Shown here one piece after another: positions 21,020-30,639 of a stretch of 64,000 nt of DNA. The stretch comes from Ascarosepion bandense (taxonomy: Eukaryota; Mollusca; Cephalopoda; Sepiida; Sepiidae). The first letter of the stretch is position 1; each line of letters opens with the position of its first letter. The DNA is taken from NCBI GenBank assembly GCA_037127315.1, contig JBBBDQ010000913.1, positions 5,013,501 through 5,077,500 of the forward strand. The letters are read 5' to 3'. The notes below the pieces were generated by a model, which was given only the letters and a program-made list of their open reading frames with translations, ran no database searches and was not told the origin of the DNA. Both the position numbers and the translations under genes were made by a program.

Positions 21020-21400
21020 AGCCACAAGATTAGCAACTAAGTCCCACCCTTTTACTGTGAAACCAATAAAATGTAAATGCAAATTCTACTCCAGCAGCTT
21101 CTTTTCTCACATTTTCCACCTGTGGAATTCCCTTCCATTTCCTTGCTTCCCCAACAGCTACAATCTTCAAGAATTTAAATGTAAGTCAATAGCCATCTCC
21201 TATCTCACTAACCTGCATCCTCTCTTTCATGTTCCTTTTTCTGACCACTCCACTCTCATCAGTATTCTCATCCTTCTCTTACTCATTTCCTGACACCCCC
21301 TATAACCTCTCACTCTTTCTCATAACTTTCCTCCTATGTAACACCCTGAAAAACAGTGGCAGTAAAATGCCTTACTTGGAGTGATATAATAATAAAAAAA
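21020..21400 (+). pseudogene. LINE C-terminus and 3' end
   Basis: Encodes KFYSSSFFSHIFHLWNSLPF and PNSYNLQEFKCKSIA, the C-terminal SRTxxLWNSLP block of the jockey-like LINE. The non-coding tail ends TTACTTGGAGTGATATAAT and A-rich at about 21400. Confidence 0.75.
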
Positions 21401-21569
21401 ACATTACACAGTTTTATTTTCTCCACTTTGCCATTCAACTACCTGAATAAGCACACATGATAATTTTTCTAATGTGCTTTCTGCTTTGGTACCTAGAATT
21501 TAAGTGCAGTACTAGATTGGCAGTTAGTTCCTATCATTTTACTCTTGAAATTACTATTTGTAACACTAA

Positions 21570-21715
21570 GTTCTATTCTAATGGTTTCTTCTCTCATACT
21601 TCTCACTAGTGGAATTCTCTTCTGTCAATTACAATCTTTAAAAATTTAAATGCAACACCATCTTTTATTTCTTTGAATCCTGTATTTTTTTTAATATCCC
21701 CCACCTCTCTCTCTC
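21570..21715 (+). mobile_element. LINE C-terminal fragment
   Basis: CTTCTCTCATACTTCTCACT, GTGGAATTC and CAATTACAATCTTTAAAAAT match the LINE block at 21090-21180 with changes. Confidence 0.6.
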
Positions 21716-21779
21716 TCTCAACAATTTTTTCTTAGTTTCAGGGGAAGGCCAGCATGCCAAACCCTGTTGAACAACTTCA

Positions 21780-22690
21780 AGGTATCAAGAACCACAGCCT
21801 GATTAGATAGGTATAGATCCAAGGATCAAGCCCTGGGGGAATACCACATCAATGTGAAATGAACTAAAAGTGTGACCATTCAATATGACCTTCATTACAT
21901 AATTTGTTAGGAATGATCGGATTAAGCCAAATATGCATCCGGAGACAATGTAACACTAACTTCTGTTCCGACACTTTCTTCTCTCACACTCCTCACTTGT
22001 AGAACTCTTTTCTGGCTTCTTGCATTCCTGTCAATTAAAATCTTCAAAAGAAATCTCCTTGTATCCTGTTTTTTATTGTACTTTCTCTCCAGAATATTTC
22101 CAGTTTCTTTCACTCTCAGTAACCCATTCTGTCTTAGTGACTTCATCACCTTGCTTGACATGAAATGATAAAAAAAAATATTTTACCTTCAAATTACCTA
22201 TAAAGCAATGCAATATTTTTTTTTTTTTACACATGATCCAAATATGAAAAAGTTGAGTTGGATGTACACAAGGAAATGGGTGAGTGACCCAGATAACATC
22301 TAATTCACACAGATACACCATAATAGGTGTGTCCAGATCATAAAAGCAAATTTCACTGTCTGAAAACTGACTTCACTGAATTGAATCTTCATTTTATGAA
22401 AGTATTCACTTCACCAGAAAATTTTAAAAAATTAAGGGAAGATTACTTTATATCTAAATAGTGAGTGTGATTTTTAAATTACTAGTTGAATACCATTAGA
22501 ACAAACAAGAAAAAAGTATTATAACTTATACTTAAGAGAAATTCTCTGACCTCTACACTTATTTAAACAATTTTGTACATTTTTAAGTTACTATTCCACT
22601 AGTTCAGATTAATTTATTTAAATAATTTGAAAAAACATTTTTTTGGCTCTACTTTTCTAATTTGAGTTATATGAAATGGCAGACAACAAA
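21780..22690. repeat. Duplicated segment (partner 8083-8960)
   Basis: Matches 8083-8960 in the same order, with a longer T-run at 22216. Contains the RT PQG-type fragment (minus, about 21800-21950) and LINE C-terminal piece. Confidence 0.85.
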
Positions 22691-22839
22691 AATGGTTATT
22701 ATGAAGGCTGTAAAAAACAAATTTAGAACTAGCATTAGTGAACCTAAAAATTATTAAATTCTATAAAAGTCTAAATATTTAAAAAAAAAAAAAAAATTTA
22801 TGTCCCAGTGCCTGAAAAGTCCCCAAAAGGGGAAGTGCT

Positions 22840-23155
22840 GAGGTGAAATGGTCAATTGTGGTCCAGTGGATATCGGCTCGGAGTGAGAAATCGGGGAGCC
22901 AAGTTCAAATTCCAGCTGAATTCATTGCCTTCACTTACACACAAATACCCTTGGGAAAGGTATTAATCCGTCTCTTCCCTCCAGTTATAGGTTAAATAAT
23001 TGAACAGATTGGGTTCTATAGCCTTGGTCAGCAACCAGTCTACCGCAGAAAGCAATGGTAAACTATTGCGGGATAATCATCTGCCCAGTCAGTCATGTCT
23101 CTTTCGAGACATGATCATCTAAAGCGTGTATCACGTATGGCACTTAACTGACTGA
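22840..23155 (+). mobile_element. tRNA-derived SINE, full head and central block
   Basis: A-box-like TGGTCCAGTGG (22859), B-box-like AAGTTCAAATTCC (22903), the ATAGGTTAAATA block, then GCCTTGGTCAGCAACCAGTC and CAGTCAGTCATGTCTCTTTC with its inverse GAGACATGATC, ending GGCACTTAACTGACTGA. The small hairpin TCATGTCTCtttcGAGACATGA is perfectly paired. Confidence 0.85.
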
Positions 23156-23159
23156 AGTT

Positions 23160-24540
23160 AACTTTTATGCCAGAAGTGGAATAAATGTTTCTCTCCATTT
23201 TAGATGGAAAAAAGTGCTTAGTTCCTAGGATTCCAACCCTGTACCAGCACCTTTCTTATTGCAGCAAGAAAGATTGTGGGGAGTATAATACCAAGGTCAG
23301 TATGACTGCAGACACCAAGACTTAGTTATTTTTGTCCTTGGTGCATCAGCATCTTTGTGTGTACAGTGCTTTTCACATAGAAGTGACAGTGTTGCATCCT
23401 GCCTTAGTAGGGATGCTGGGTGAATTTTTTTTTTTTCTTTTAAATACACATCAAATTGTACATATGATGTATATGAGACTAATTAGGACTTAATAAACTG
23501 TTGTGTTTATAGAATCACTGATAAGGGTAAATGCAATGTTTTGGTGCCTCAAACAATCTTTTGGTCAGTGACTGTAAGTAGCTAAGCTAAACAATAAGAC
23601 ACTAATGACTAATTCTCCCCATCCAAGGTGCTGCACTTGCGCCATATTATATTTGTATATATTTATACAATATTTTCATTACATGCTAACAATGTGGGTT
23701 GTTTTCTATTGATGTAAAATAAGGACACACAGACAAAATTTAGTATTACTTGAATTAATAAAAGATATATCAGGTTTTTTTATCATTTCATCCCAAGCAA
23801 TCCTTATCATTCTGTATGTGACTTCATTTGCTGTATGAAAAAATTTTTTCTGTCACTGAAAGTGACTGATCCCTGAACAGTATGTTTGAATTTCATAGTT
23901 GTGTTGCCATATCCTACTATGGTAACATAAAACAACTTTGAAGATCACTCAAATCCTTGATCAACACATAAAAATAGCTTTGATTTTTCTGGAAAGTGAC
24001 TTCCTCTTGTTATTGGTTTGGAGCAAAACAAAGTGAGTGAAACTGAGAAGATGAAATTGTTTATCATGGTTGCGCTAACACAAAGTCACTAGTCATTGTG
24101 ACCGAGGGTTTGAATGTACTGACTACTTCAAACTACTGATCATGTCGGATGATGCTGTCCCTTTCAGAAATTTTTAGCTCAGCATAGTTACAGATTAAAT
24201 ATAAACCACATTTGGGATTTGTGGTTATTGAAGAAACACAAATGATCCTGAGCAAGCCTCTGCAATAGGGATCAGCAGACAAATGTGCTTGAAAAGGAGT
24301 AACCAGTCATTTTATCTGTCTGCATACGATAAATACAAATATAAAATCTTTAACTTAGCTGACTGATGTTATATTCAGCACCCCAACTCCAGAGTTTCAT
24401 ACACAAACATTTTTGTAACCGTTCTGTCCACTCATCAGAAGATTTCAGCAATTGACTGTTAATTTTATTATTTTAGTTATTTTTATACTAAGCTGAAGAA
24501 TAGTTTATGCTCTATTTATTGGTGTCCATTTGATTTATTT
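23160..24540. other. Unassigned, few repeats
   Basis: No coding block or repeat family is recognised. CTGATGAGTGGACAGAACGG (inverse at about 24421-24441) is weakly hammerhead-like but lacks GAAA. Confidence 0.45.
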
Positions 24541-24543
24541 CTT

Positions 24544-24568
24544 TGTGTGTGTGTGTGTGTGTGTGTAC
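24544..24568. repeat. (GT)n microsatellite
   Basis: About 11 GT repeats followed by a T-run. Confidence 0.9.
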
Positions 24569-24579
24569 GTGTGTATATT

Positions 24580-25520
24580 TTTTTTAAAATCATTTCATTC
24601 CAAGAAAGGCAGAAATGCCATTGATGCACAGTGGGACTACAGTGAGAGAAAAAAAAAGATACATGAGTTGTCAAAGAAAAGATAAGAGATGGATGGCAAT
24701 CAAGTAGATAAAAGATGGCAAATGACGTTGCATTTAAACTTTTAGGTATCAAGAAAGCAAGCAAATGAAAGTGAGTTCCACAAACAGGAAGTGCGAAAAA
24801 AGAAACTGTTAGAGTAGTAGAGACATTTCCATTTAACTATTTCTTTGGTAAAAGGATGGGATCTTGATGCCAATCTAGTAGAACAAGTAAATAGGTATGG
24901 TTGGAGTACCAAGAAAAAATCTTGTCAGAGCAGTTTCCATGAAAATACTTATAGAAAAGAGAGAGGGAAGCCATATTATGTCAGTGAGAAAGTAACTAAA
25001 GGTGAGATGCCAAGTCAAGACCAATTATATTGCAGATCCTCCTCTGGACCTCCTCGAGAACCTCAAGATGAATAGCAAGAACACCCGACCAGATATAGTA
25101 ACAGTATTCAATGCATGAATAAATGGTAGATTTATAAATGTGCAAAATGGATTCTGATGAGAAAAACTTCCTGGCCCGACACAGTGAACCAACCTTCCTA
25201 ACAGTAGATGCTGTTATTGATTCAATGTAGTCATTCCATCTGTGGTCATTTGAGAGAGTGAAGGGAAGGAGGCACAGTGTGTTGCTCTCTAGAAGACTAG
25301 TGTCATCTGTTCTAACAATAGGTGGGAATGATTCTTTGTGGTGGTTAAAGGAGAGTAGCTTTGCTTTGGAGGCATTATAATTTACTAGCCATTTCTTACC
25401 CCCATTCAATCACAGGTTGGAGGTCTTTTTGAAGCACAACAACCAGCTTTATTTGTCAGCCTTGGTAGACTTCTTACAGAGATGGTTATAAATGATAGTC
25501 ATCTGCATAGAAGCCAACTT
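24580..25520 (-). pseudogene. Jockey-like LINE, RT and C-terminal part
   Basis: Read on the minus strand. GFYADDY at 25511-25491 carries the YADD reverse-transcriptase catalytic motif. From 25409 a 137-codon frame gives NASKAKLLSFN, DDTSLLES, WNDYIESITASTVRKVGSLC, ILHIYKSTIYSCIEYCYYIW and RRICNIIGLDLASHL. A stop and frameshift then lead to the 3' end at about 24590 (ATCATTTCATTCCAAGAAAGG on +). It is 5'-truncated and defective. This is the best-preserved LINE coding stretch in the window. Confidence 0.85.
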
Positions 25521-26000
25521 GCACACTAATTACATCAGGGAATGTATATGTGTGTGCATCTGTCAAATGTCATGATTATTCTTTTCATTATTTTCTTGTC
25601 ACCTTACATGTGTGTGCATATGTGTGTAAGAGAGAGAGAGCCAGTGTCTAGAATGATAGCAATCTAACCCTGAGATCTAGGTTCAAATCTCAGCATTGTT
25701 ATTTTGGCCAAGAAGCAATTTCTTAATAATAGTGACCTGGGGAGTAAATCCCAGTGAGTGGCATCAATGTGAAGTAACTGAAAATCATACCATAGTTTGA
25801 TCAGAGCCTTTTTGAGTGAAATTAAGTCAATAAAACTATTTGAAAGTTGTCAATGGTTGTGCTAACACAAAATCACAAGTCATAATGACTGAGGGTATGA
25901 ATGTACTAACCATGTTCAACTATTAATCCAGCCAAATTATACACTCTTCCCAAAAATGGAACTAAGTTGCACTATACATGGATATGAGCAGCCAGTTTTG
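25521..26000. other. Unassigned
   Basis: A short AG tract (25629-25641) and GT-rich words; no element recognised. Confidence 0.45.
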
Positions 26001-26004
26001 TTAG

Positions 26005-26060
26005 TCATCTGCATACAAGCCTGTTTCGCTGTATCACAGCTCATCAGTGTGGCTAGATAC
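26005..26060 (-). ncRNA. Hammerhead-like motif downstream of a tRNA-like head (HHR-5)
   Basis: On the minus strand CTGATGA (26047-26041) is followed by a perfect stem II GCTGT-GAT-ACAGC (26040-26028), GAAA (26027-26024) and a 2-bp stem III C A...U G, then UA giving a GUA triplet. Pairing in stem I is weak (about 2 bp), so cleavage is uncertain. A tRNA-like region on the same strand lies just upstream (26146-26069). Confidence 0.5.
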
Positions 26061-26064
26061 ATCC

Positions 26065-26150
26065 ACTTGCTTCTGGCCAGGATCAAAACTCGACCAATTT
26101 GGTTTCAGTCGGAGTTGCTACCCACTAAGCCATAAACACACAGAATCAGA
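26065..26150 (-). mobile_element. tRNA-derived SINE head
   Basis: On the minus strand TGGCTTAGTGGGTAGCAACT carries an A box (TGGCTTAGTGG) and GAGTTTTGATCCTGG a B-box-like site at tRNA spacing. It leads directly into the hammerhead-like motif. Likely a Pol III promoter for that element (inference). Confidence 0.55.
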
Positions 26151-26404
26151 GAAGGGAAATGTTAACGTGTTGTATATAAGCAGTGTATACATATGCCAGT
26201 CACCGAAAGAACTCAATTCATTTCTGAAGAGTAATGCATATATCGCAGAAGTGGAAACTGTTTTTAAAATTTTCTTCTCTAGAGAGCTCAATCATAATGA
26301 GAGCATAATATAAAAACTTAGTAAGGGTAAGAACTAATGGAATAATAATTCACCATTCATAGCATTAGGTCTATAAACTGAACTATTTTTGGTTTGGTAA
26401 ATTG

Positions 26405-26545
26405 AAAAATGTTCAGTTCATAATATGCATCTGATGATTGCATAACGCATGAAACCCCGAGTCATGCCTTAAACATTAGATAATATTCATATATATTAAT
26501 AGATGCTTTTGCTCTGTTATAGTGCATTGAGCATTGTTCTATTAA
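26405..26545 (+). ncRNA. Hammerhead ribozyme motif, canonical core (HHR-4)
   Basis: CTGATGA is at 26431-26437, and stem II TGC/GCA falls within 26438-26450. GAAA is at 26451-26454. A one-pair minimal stem III C...G (26455, 26461) precedes UC (26462-26463), giving the canonical GUC triplet. Stem I pairs GCAT (26427-26430) with ATGC (26464-26467). All core positions are intact. The downstream motif GCTCTG...CATTGAGCATTG is at 26511-26535. No ORF accompanies it. Confidence 0.75.
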
Positions 26546-26583
26546 CACCTGATTAATACTTCTATATTGATGTTCATCTGTGC

Positions 26584-26587
<4 letters not shown>

Positions 26588-26632
<45 letters not shown>
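26588..26632. repeat. (GT)n-(TA)n microsatellite
   Basis: A long TA tract after a short GT tract. Confidence 0.95.
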
Positions 26633-26634
<2 letters not shown>

Positions 26635-26800
26635 GAGAGATATATAAAGATAGATTATGAGAGAGGGAGAGAAATAATAAGATATAGGGAGAGAAAGATA
26701 AGTAAGAGGAAGGGAGAGAGAGATAATAAGAGTGGTATAGATAGATTATAAAAGAGAGAGAAAAATAGAAAAAGATAGATAATAATATATTTCTTTATGA
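26633..26800. repeat. GA-rich low-complexity tract
   Basis: GAGAGAGA and ATAGATAG words throughout; purine-biased strand. Confidence 0.8.
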
Positions 26801-26814
26801 GAATATACAAGAGG

Positions 26815-26975
26815 GACAATCAACAAGTTTATCTTCATACCCTGCCTGGTGGCAAACGCTGCTGGTGGCACCAGGGGTGGCGGTCCTGCCATAGCCACCG
26901 AAACCGTGACATCACCCCTGGCCGACGGCTGATGAAGACGGTATTGCACGTGCTAACACACGTTGTATATTACCA
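26815..26975. other. Short GC-rich island with hairpin
   Basis: CCAGGGGTG (26870) pairs with TCACCCCTGG (26911) around GCGGTCCTGCCATAGCC. CTGATGAAGACGG at 26929 resembles the terminal hairpin of Penelope-like repeats, but no GAAA follows at the expected place. It sits between two microsatellites and an A-run. Class unknown. Confidence 0.4.
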
Positions 26976-27024
26976 AAAAAAAAAAAAAAAAAAAAAAAAA
27001 ATAGAGAGACAGATTGAAAGAAAG

Positions 27025-27064
<40 letters not shown>
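26974..27064. repeat. A-run and (TA)n
   Basis: About 27 A residues, a short GA stretch, then pure TA to 27064. Confidence 0.95.
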
Positions 27065-27066
<2 letters not shown>

Positions 27067-27130
27067 TGAAGAGGATCCAAGGTTTTATGGTTTGCGTCCC
27101 CTGGCAATTTTTTTTATTTTTTATTTATAA

Positions 27131-27310
27131 ACAGTGCTCAATACAATAGATATTGTAGAGCTTAATATAATTATGAATTAAATGTGCCTAACAACATGGA
27201 AATTTCTATGTTTCAAGATAGAATCTTCTCATCAGGCAATGCTGAATGTTGTTTGTGAAAACACAACCGACATCCAGCATTGCCTGAAGACTAAGGATAA
27301 ATAGCAAAGC
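27131..27310 (-). ncRNA. Hammerhead ribozyme motif in foldback element (HHR-6)
   Basis: On the minus strand CTGATGA (27235-27229) is followed by stem II AAGAT/ATCTT, GAAA (27214-27211), stem III CATAGAAA/TTTCCATG with one mismatch (27210-27195) and UU completing a GUU triplet. Stem I near the core is weak. To the right, GGCAATGCTGAATGTTG is inversely repeated by CCGACATCCAGCATTGCC (27268-27285), giving a palindrome and a second core-like CTGAAGA on the + strand (27286). The conserved motif (minus: GCTCTAC...TATTGAGCACTG) is at 27161-27132. Confidence 0.65.
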
Positions 27311-27319
27311 ATAGCAAAT

Positions 27320-27830
27320 GAAGAAAACCCAACATTACAAGATTAAATTTTCTTTATTACTGAGACATCATTTATCAAAGAGTTTCAAAGAGTTGACCAA
27401 CAGTTTAACCATCATGTAAATGTTCAATACTTTTGCAATAAAAATATTTAGGAATTAAAAAAAAAGTTTCCATATTTAGATCTGGAAATTTAAAATATTA
27501 ATGTGCATGCATCTTGCGGCAGGTTGCATATTGCATCTGATGCACATGTACATTCATTCCAGTTTTATTTGAAACACTATAAAAAAATCTATAGTAATTT
27601 TTGGGTACAGCACTTAGTAAAGAAGGTGTTTATTTTGTTGTGCTGGTTTTTGATGAAAACAATGATAATTTTAATCGTAGCAACATAGAAGGATATATTT
27701 TTCTTAAAGTTGTGACCATTGCTTTTTTAAAAAAAATTTTAAAATTTTTTTTAAAGTAACAATAAAAAAAGAGTTTCGTGAAGAGATTTTTGCTTTCATT
27801 TTTTTTTGGTTAAAAATGATCATAACAAAC
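27320..27830. other. AT-rich unassigned
   Basis: No element recognised. The 61-codon frame at 27503-27688 has no recognised domain. Confidence 0.45.
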
Positions 27831-27849
27831 AAATACATCAAGTAGTATA

Positions 27850-28690
27850 AAAGTTTGATAGAAAGTGCTAGATAAAATACACAGAAAAGGACAGTTAGAA
27901 CTGCTAAGTAAGCTTGATTTATTGGAGAAGGATATTAGAATAATCCAGAAGTAATACTGGGAGCAAACTGCATGCATACAGACAGAAAATGAATTCAGTA
28001 AATTTACAAAAATAGAAAGAAGGGTATAAGACAAGGATGTGTCTTCTCACCAGACTTATAAAACCTTTATAGTGAAGAAATCCTTAGAAAATTAGAATCA
28101 CTACTTGGATTCATTGCTGGTGGTCACAATATTAACAATATTAGATATCAAAATGACACAGTGTTGATAAGCAGACATAGAAAGGAAACTACAAGAACTT
28201 TTACAATGTAGAAAATAAGAAAGGACTGAACATCAATTTAAATAAAACAAATGTGTGTCAGCAAAAAGAACAGCCCAACATGTAAACTATGAATTGGAGT
28301 AGAAAAGGAAAGTGCGAAGAAAGGACTAAGCATCAATTTTACGAAAACAGAATGTATAGGTGTCAGCAAGAAGAACAGCCCAACATGCGAATTACAAATT
28401 AACCCTGATATAAGAGAGTTGTTGGGCCCCGGTTAAAAGTTTTTATATCCGGGTTTGGTCCATTTTATATACATTACTACAGGCTCTAATATGGGCCCGG
28501 AGAAAGTCTCTCTCTTATCCGGGTTATACTGTACCAAATTCCAACAAGTACAAAAATTTAAATATATGGAAAGTGTTTTAATGGAGGACGGAAAATGAAA
28601 TATCAAAGTACAAAGGCATGTTGGTAAAGCAAAAGATGCTTTCAAAATCTAAGCAAAAGAGAATTTAATTAGAAAAAAAAAAAAAAAAAG
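27850..28690 (+). pseudogene. RTE-like reverse transcriptase palm fragment
   Basis: The + strand from about 28015 encodes RRVRQGCVFSPDL, NLYSEEILRKLESLLGFIAGG and NNIRYQNDTVLIS, the RT region in which the usual YADD box reads YQND. The catalytic Asp pair is thus altered. The next block (GLNINLNKTKC..., KRTAQH) is present twice (28208-28285, 28318-28400) as a tandem duplication. A MITE is inserted at 28400-28526, after which the LKYMESVLMEDGK-type region continues. Broken by stops. Confidence 0.75.
28400..28526. mobile_element. Pogo/Tigger-like MITE inside RT fragment
   Basis: TAACCCTGATATAAGAGAG at the left is the inverse of CTCTCTTATCCGGGTTA at the right, each next to TA. A second internal GGGCCC-rich step is present. 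About 125 bp. It interrupts the RT coding block, which resumes on the other side. Confidence 0.65.
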
Positions 28691-28749
28691 GAACTGTCAT
28701 GTAACATCAGTCCTCCAAATATGTCAGTGAAGGATGGATCATCTTACAG

Positions 28750-29045
28750 AACCCAGTCAGTCAGTCAGTTAAGTGCCATACATGATACATGCTTTGGGCG
28801 ATGATGTCTCTTTCTAGACATGACTGACTGGGCAGAAAATTATCCCACAGTAGGTTGCCATTGCTTTCTGCTGTAGACTGGTTGCCAGCCAAGGCTATAG
28901 AACCCAATCAGTCCTGTTATTTGATTCATAGCTAGAGAGAGAAGATATGTATTATACTATTAAATAGTAATTAGAGGGGTACCAGTTTATTACTTCATAA
29001 TAATAGAAAACCAATCCCCAACTTTATGCCCAGTAGAAGCTATAA
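28750..29045 (-). mobile_element. SINE central block plus tail, copy 1
   Basis: AGTCAGTTAAGTGCCATACA..., the hairpin GTCTCTTTCTAGACATGAC, GGTTGCCATTGCTTTCTGC and AACCCAATCAGTCC, then a hairpin GGGGTACCAGTTTATTAC...CCAATCCCC-type block. Minus orientation. The tRNA head is replaced by this block. Confidence 0.8.
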
Positions 29046-29054
29046 TCATGTTTT

Positions 29055-29350
29055 TATTATATTCAGTCAGTCAAGTGCCATATGTGATACATGCTTGGGC
29101 GATCATGTCTCGAAAGAGACATGACTGACTGGGCAGAAGATTATCCCACAGTAGGTTGCCATTGTTTTCTGTGGCAGATTGGTTGCCGACCAAGGCTATA
29201 GAACCCAATCTCTTGTTATTTGACTCATAGCTAGAGGGAGAAGATATGCATTATATTATTTAGTAATTAGAGGGGGATCAGTTTATTAATTCATAACAAT
29301 AGAAAACTGATCCCCCACTTTATGCCCAGTAGAAGCCTTAATCATGTTTC
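29055..29350 (-). mobile_element. SINE central block plus tail, copy 2
   Basis: Direct repeat of 28750-29045. Ends CAGTAGAAGCC-TTAA-TCATG at 29327-29346, which is the unoccupied form of the site holding the TTAA MITE in the 59396-63121 array. Confidence 0.8.
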
Positions 29351-29359
29351 TATTATATT

Positions 29360-29650
29360 CAATCAGTCAATTAAGTGCCATACGTGATACACGCTTTGGG
29401 TGATCAAGTCTCAAAAAAGACATGACTGACTAGGCAGAAGATTATCCCGCAGTAGGCTGCCATTGCTTTCTGTGGTAGAGTAGTTGCCAACCAAGGCTAC
29501 TGAACCCAATCTGTCCAATTATTTAACCCATAACTGGAGGGAAGAGATGGATTAATATATTTCCCAAGGGTATTTGTGCGTAAGTGAATGCAAAGAATTC
29601 AACTGGAATTCGAACTCAGATCCCCAATTTGTCATTCTGAGTTGATGCAC
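29360..29650 (-). mobile_element. tRNA-derived SINE, full length
   Basis: On the minus strand the tRNA-like head (29645-29580) precedes TTAAATAATTGGACAGATTG and the central block. Copies 1 and 2 above share the central block only. Confidence 0.75.
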
Positions 29651-29654
29651 ATTC

Positions 29655-30060
29655 AACAGAAACCAGAGGCAAAAAAATGCGGTTCTACAGAAGTATGCTG
29701 CGAATACCATGGACCAAACTTGTGAGCAAACAACAAAATTTTAGAGAAGATGTAAACAAAAAGTACCCTTATGAAGGGCATCAGAAAGAGGCAATAGGAA
29801 TTTCTAGGGCACATGTTGAGGAAAGAGGGCTTGGAAAATTGGACACTCACTAGACATACTGAAAGTAAGAGGGACAGAGAAAAGCAGGGTATAACCTAAC
29901 TTACTAGCTTGTATAAATGGTTGCCAGGACACGAATTAGGAAATATAGCAAAAACAAAAAATATAGTAATAGCTTCAGAGGGCAAAAAATTGTAAAGAGC
30001 CATGTTTGCTAATGTTCTGAAGGGACAAAGCATATAGAAGAAGAGTAAAAGAAAAACCTA
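29655..30060 (+). pseudogene. RTE-like RT C-terminal fragment
   Basis: Encodes a broken version of EMRFYRSMLRIPWTKLVSK, QKEAIGISRAHVEERGLENW, ending YVLKGQ-like sequence near 30020. Several frameshifts. Confidence 0.65.
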
Positions 30061-30268
30061 CTGTTACAGGGGCATATAAAAAATTTTTTTATAGTTTAAT
30101 AATTTTATTTTTATTTATCAAAATAAGACTCTATAACAATTCTGAAGGGTAACTAACAAAACCATTATACAATGAAATATCCAATATAGCAGTGAATATA
30201 TTACTATATACTTATGTATAAGCCGACTTCATATATAGTGTGACCCCAGCATTTTTTTGGCATGAATT

Positions 30269-30614
30269 TGTTATGTCATCAAGTATAAATGAATAACTCA
30301 ACAACAGAATCAGAATATAAGTTGTATTCCGCGGAAAGACGGTTAGTATGTACAGAAGTGATTAGTAATATTTACAATAGAAAGATACAAGAGTCCAATC
30401 CATCGTAAGACGTGTGTATACGTGATTACTTCCGGTACGACACCGGAAGTGTGACTAACTCTTCACTGACTTGCCCTGACTCTTCAGTAACTCATTAGTG
30501 ACTCTCAAGTGACTCTCTACGACTCTTCCCGACTCCCCTGTAGAGAATCCACCATTGCTATATATCGCAATGGGAACAGTCCATTTGTATTCAAATAAGA
30601 GCGGCGCCCTAACA
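30269..30614. mobile_element. Solo LTR with 5-bp target duplication
   Basis: 346 bp bounded by TGTTA...TAACA and flanked by direct GAATT repeats (30264-30268 and 30615-30619). The terminal TG/CA dinucleotides and 5-bp duplication are typical of gypsy-type LTRs. Read on the minus strand it begins TGTTAGGGCGCC and contains TATATAGCAATGG, similar in layout to the LTR at 44179. No internal coding remains, consistent with LTR-LTR recombination. Confidence 0.75.
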
Positions 30615-30639
30615 GAATTTTAACTCTTTCAGAAAAATT

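Larger units (their letters stand above)
20078..21400 (+). repeat. Duplicated 1.3-kb segment A (partner 31033-32390)
   Basis: Collinear and nearly identical to 31033-32390 over AACCAGTCACCGAAAATACA, the 20123 MITE, the RT fragment, the unique-looking linker (GGTATATTGGATATGAGGC) and the LINE 3' end. Differences are small indels. The compound order argues for duplication or for mobilisation of one chimeric retroelement. Confidence 0.9.

Noticed and set aside
24421..24441. Minus-strand hammerhead (CTGATGAGTGGACAG)
   Set aside because: No GAAA strand after a plausible stem II; the region reads CAAAAA and helices are poor.
26797..27069. 90-codon frame ending in KKKK and IYIYIY
   Set aside because: The C-terminal half is an A-run and TA tract; the N-terminal half has no recognisable domain.
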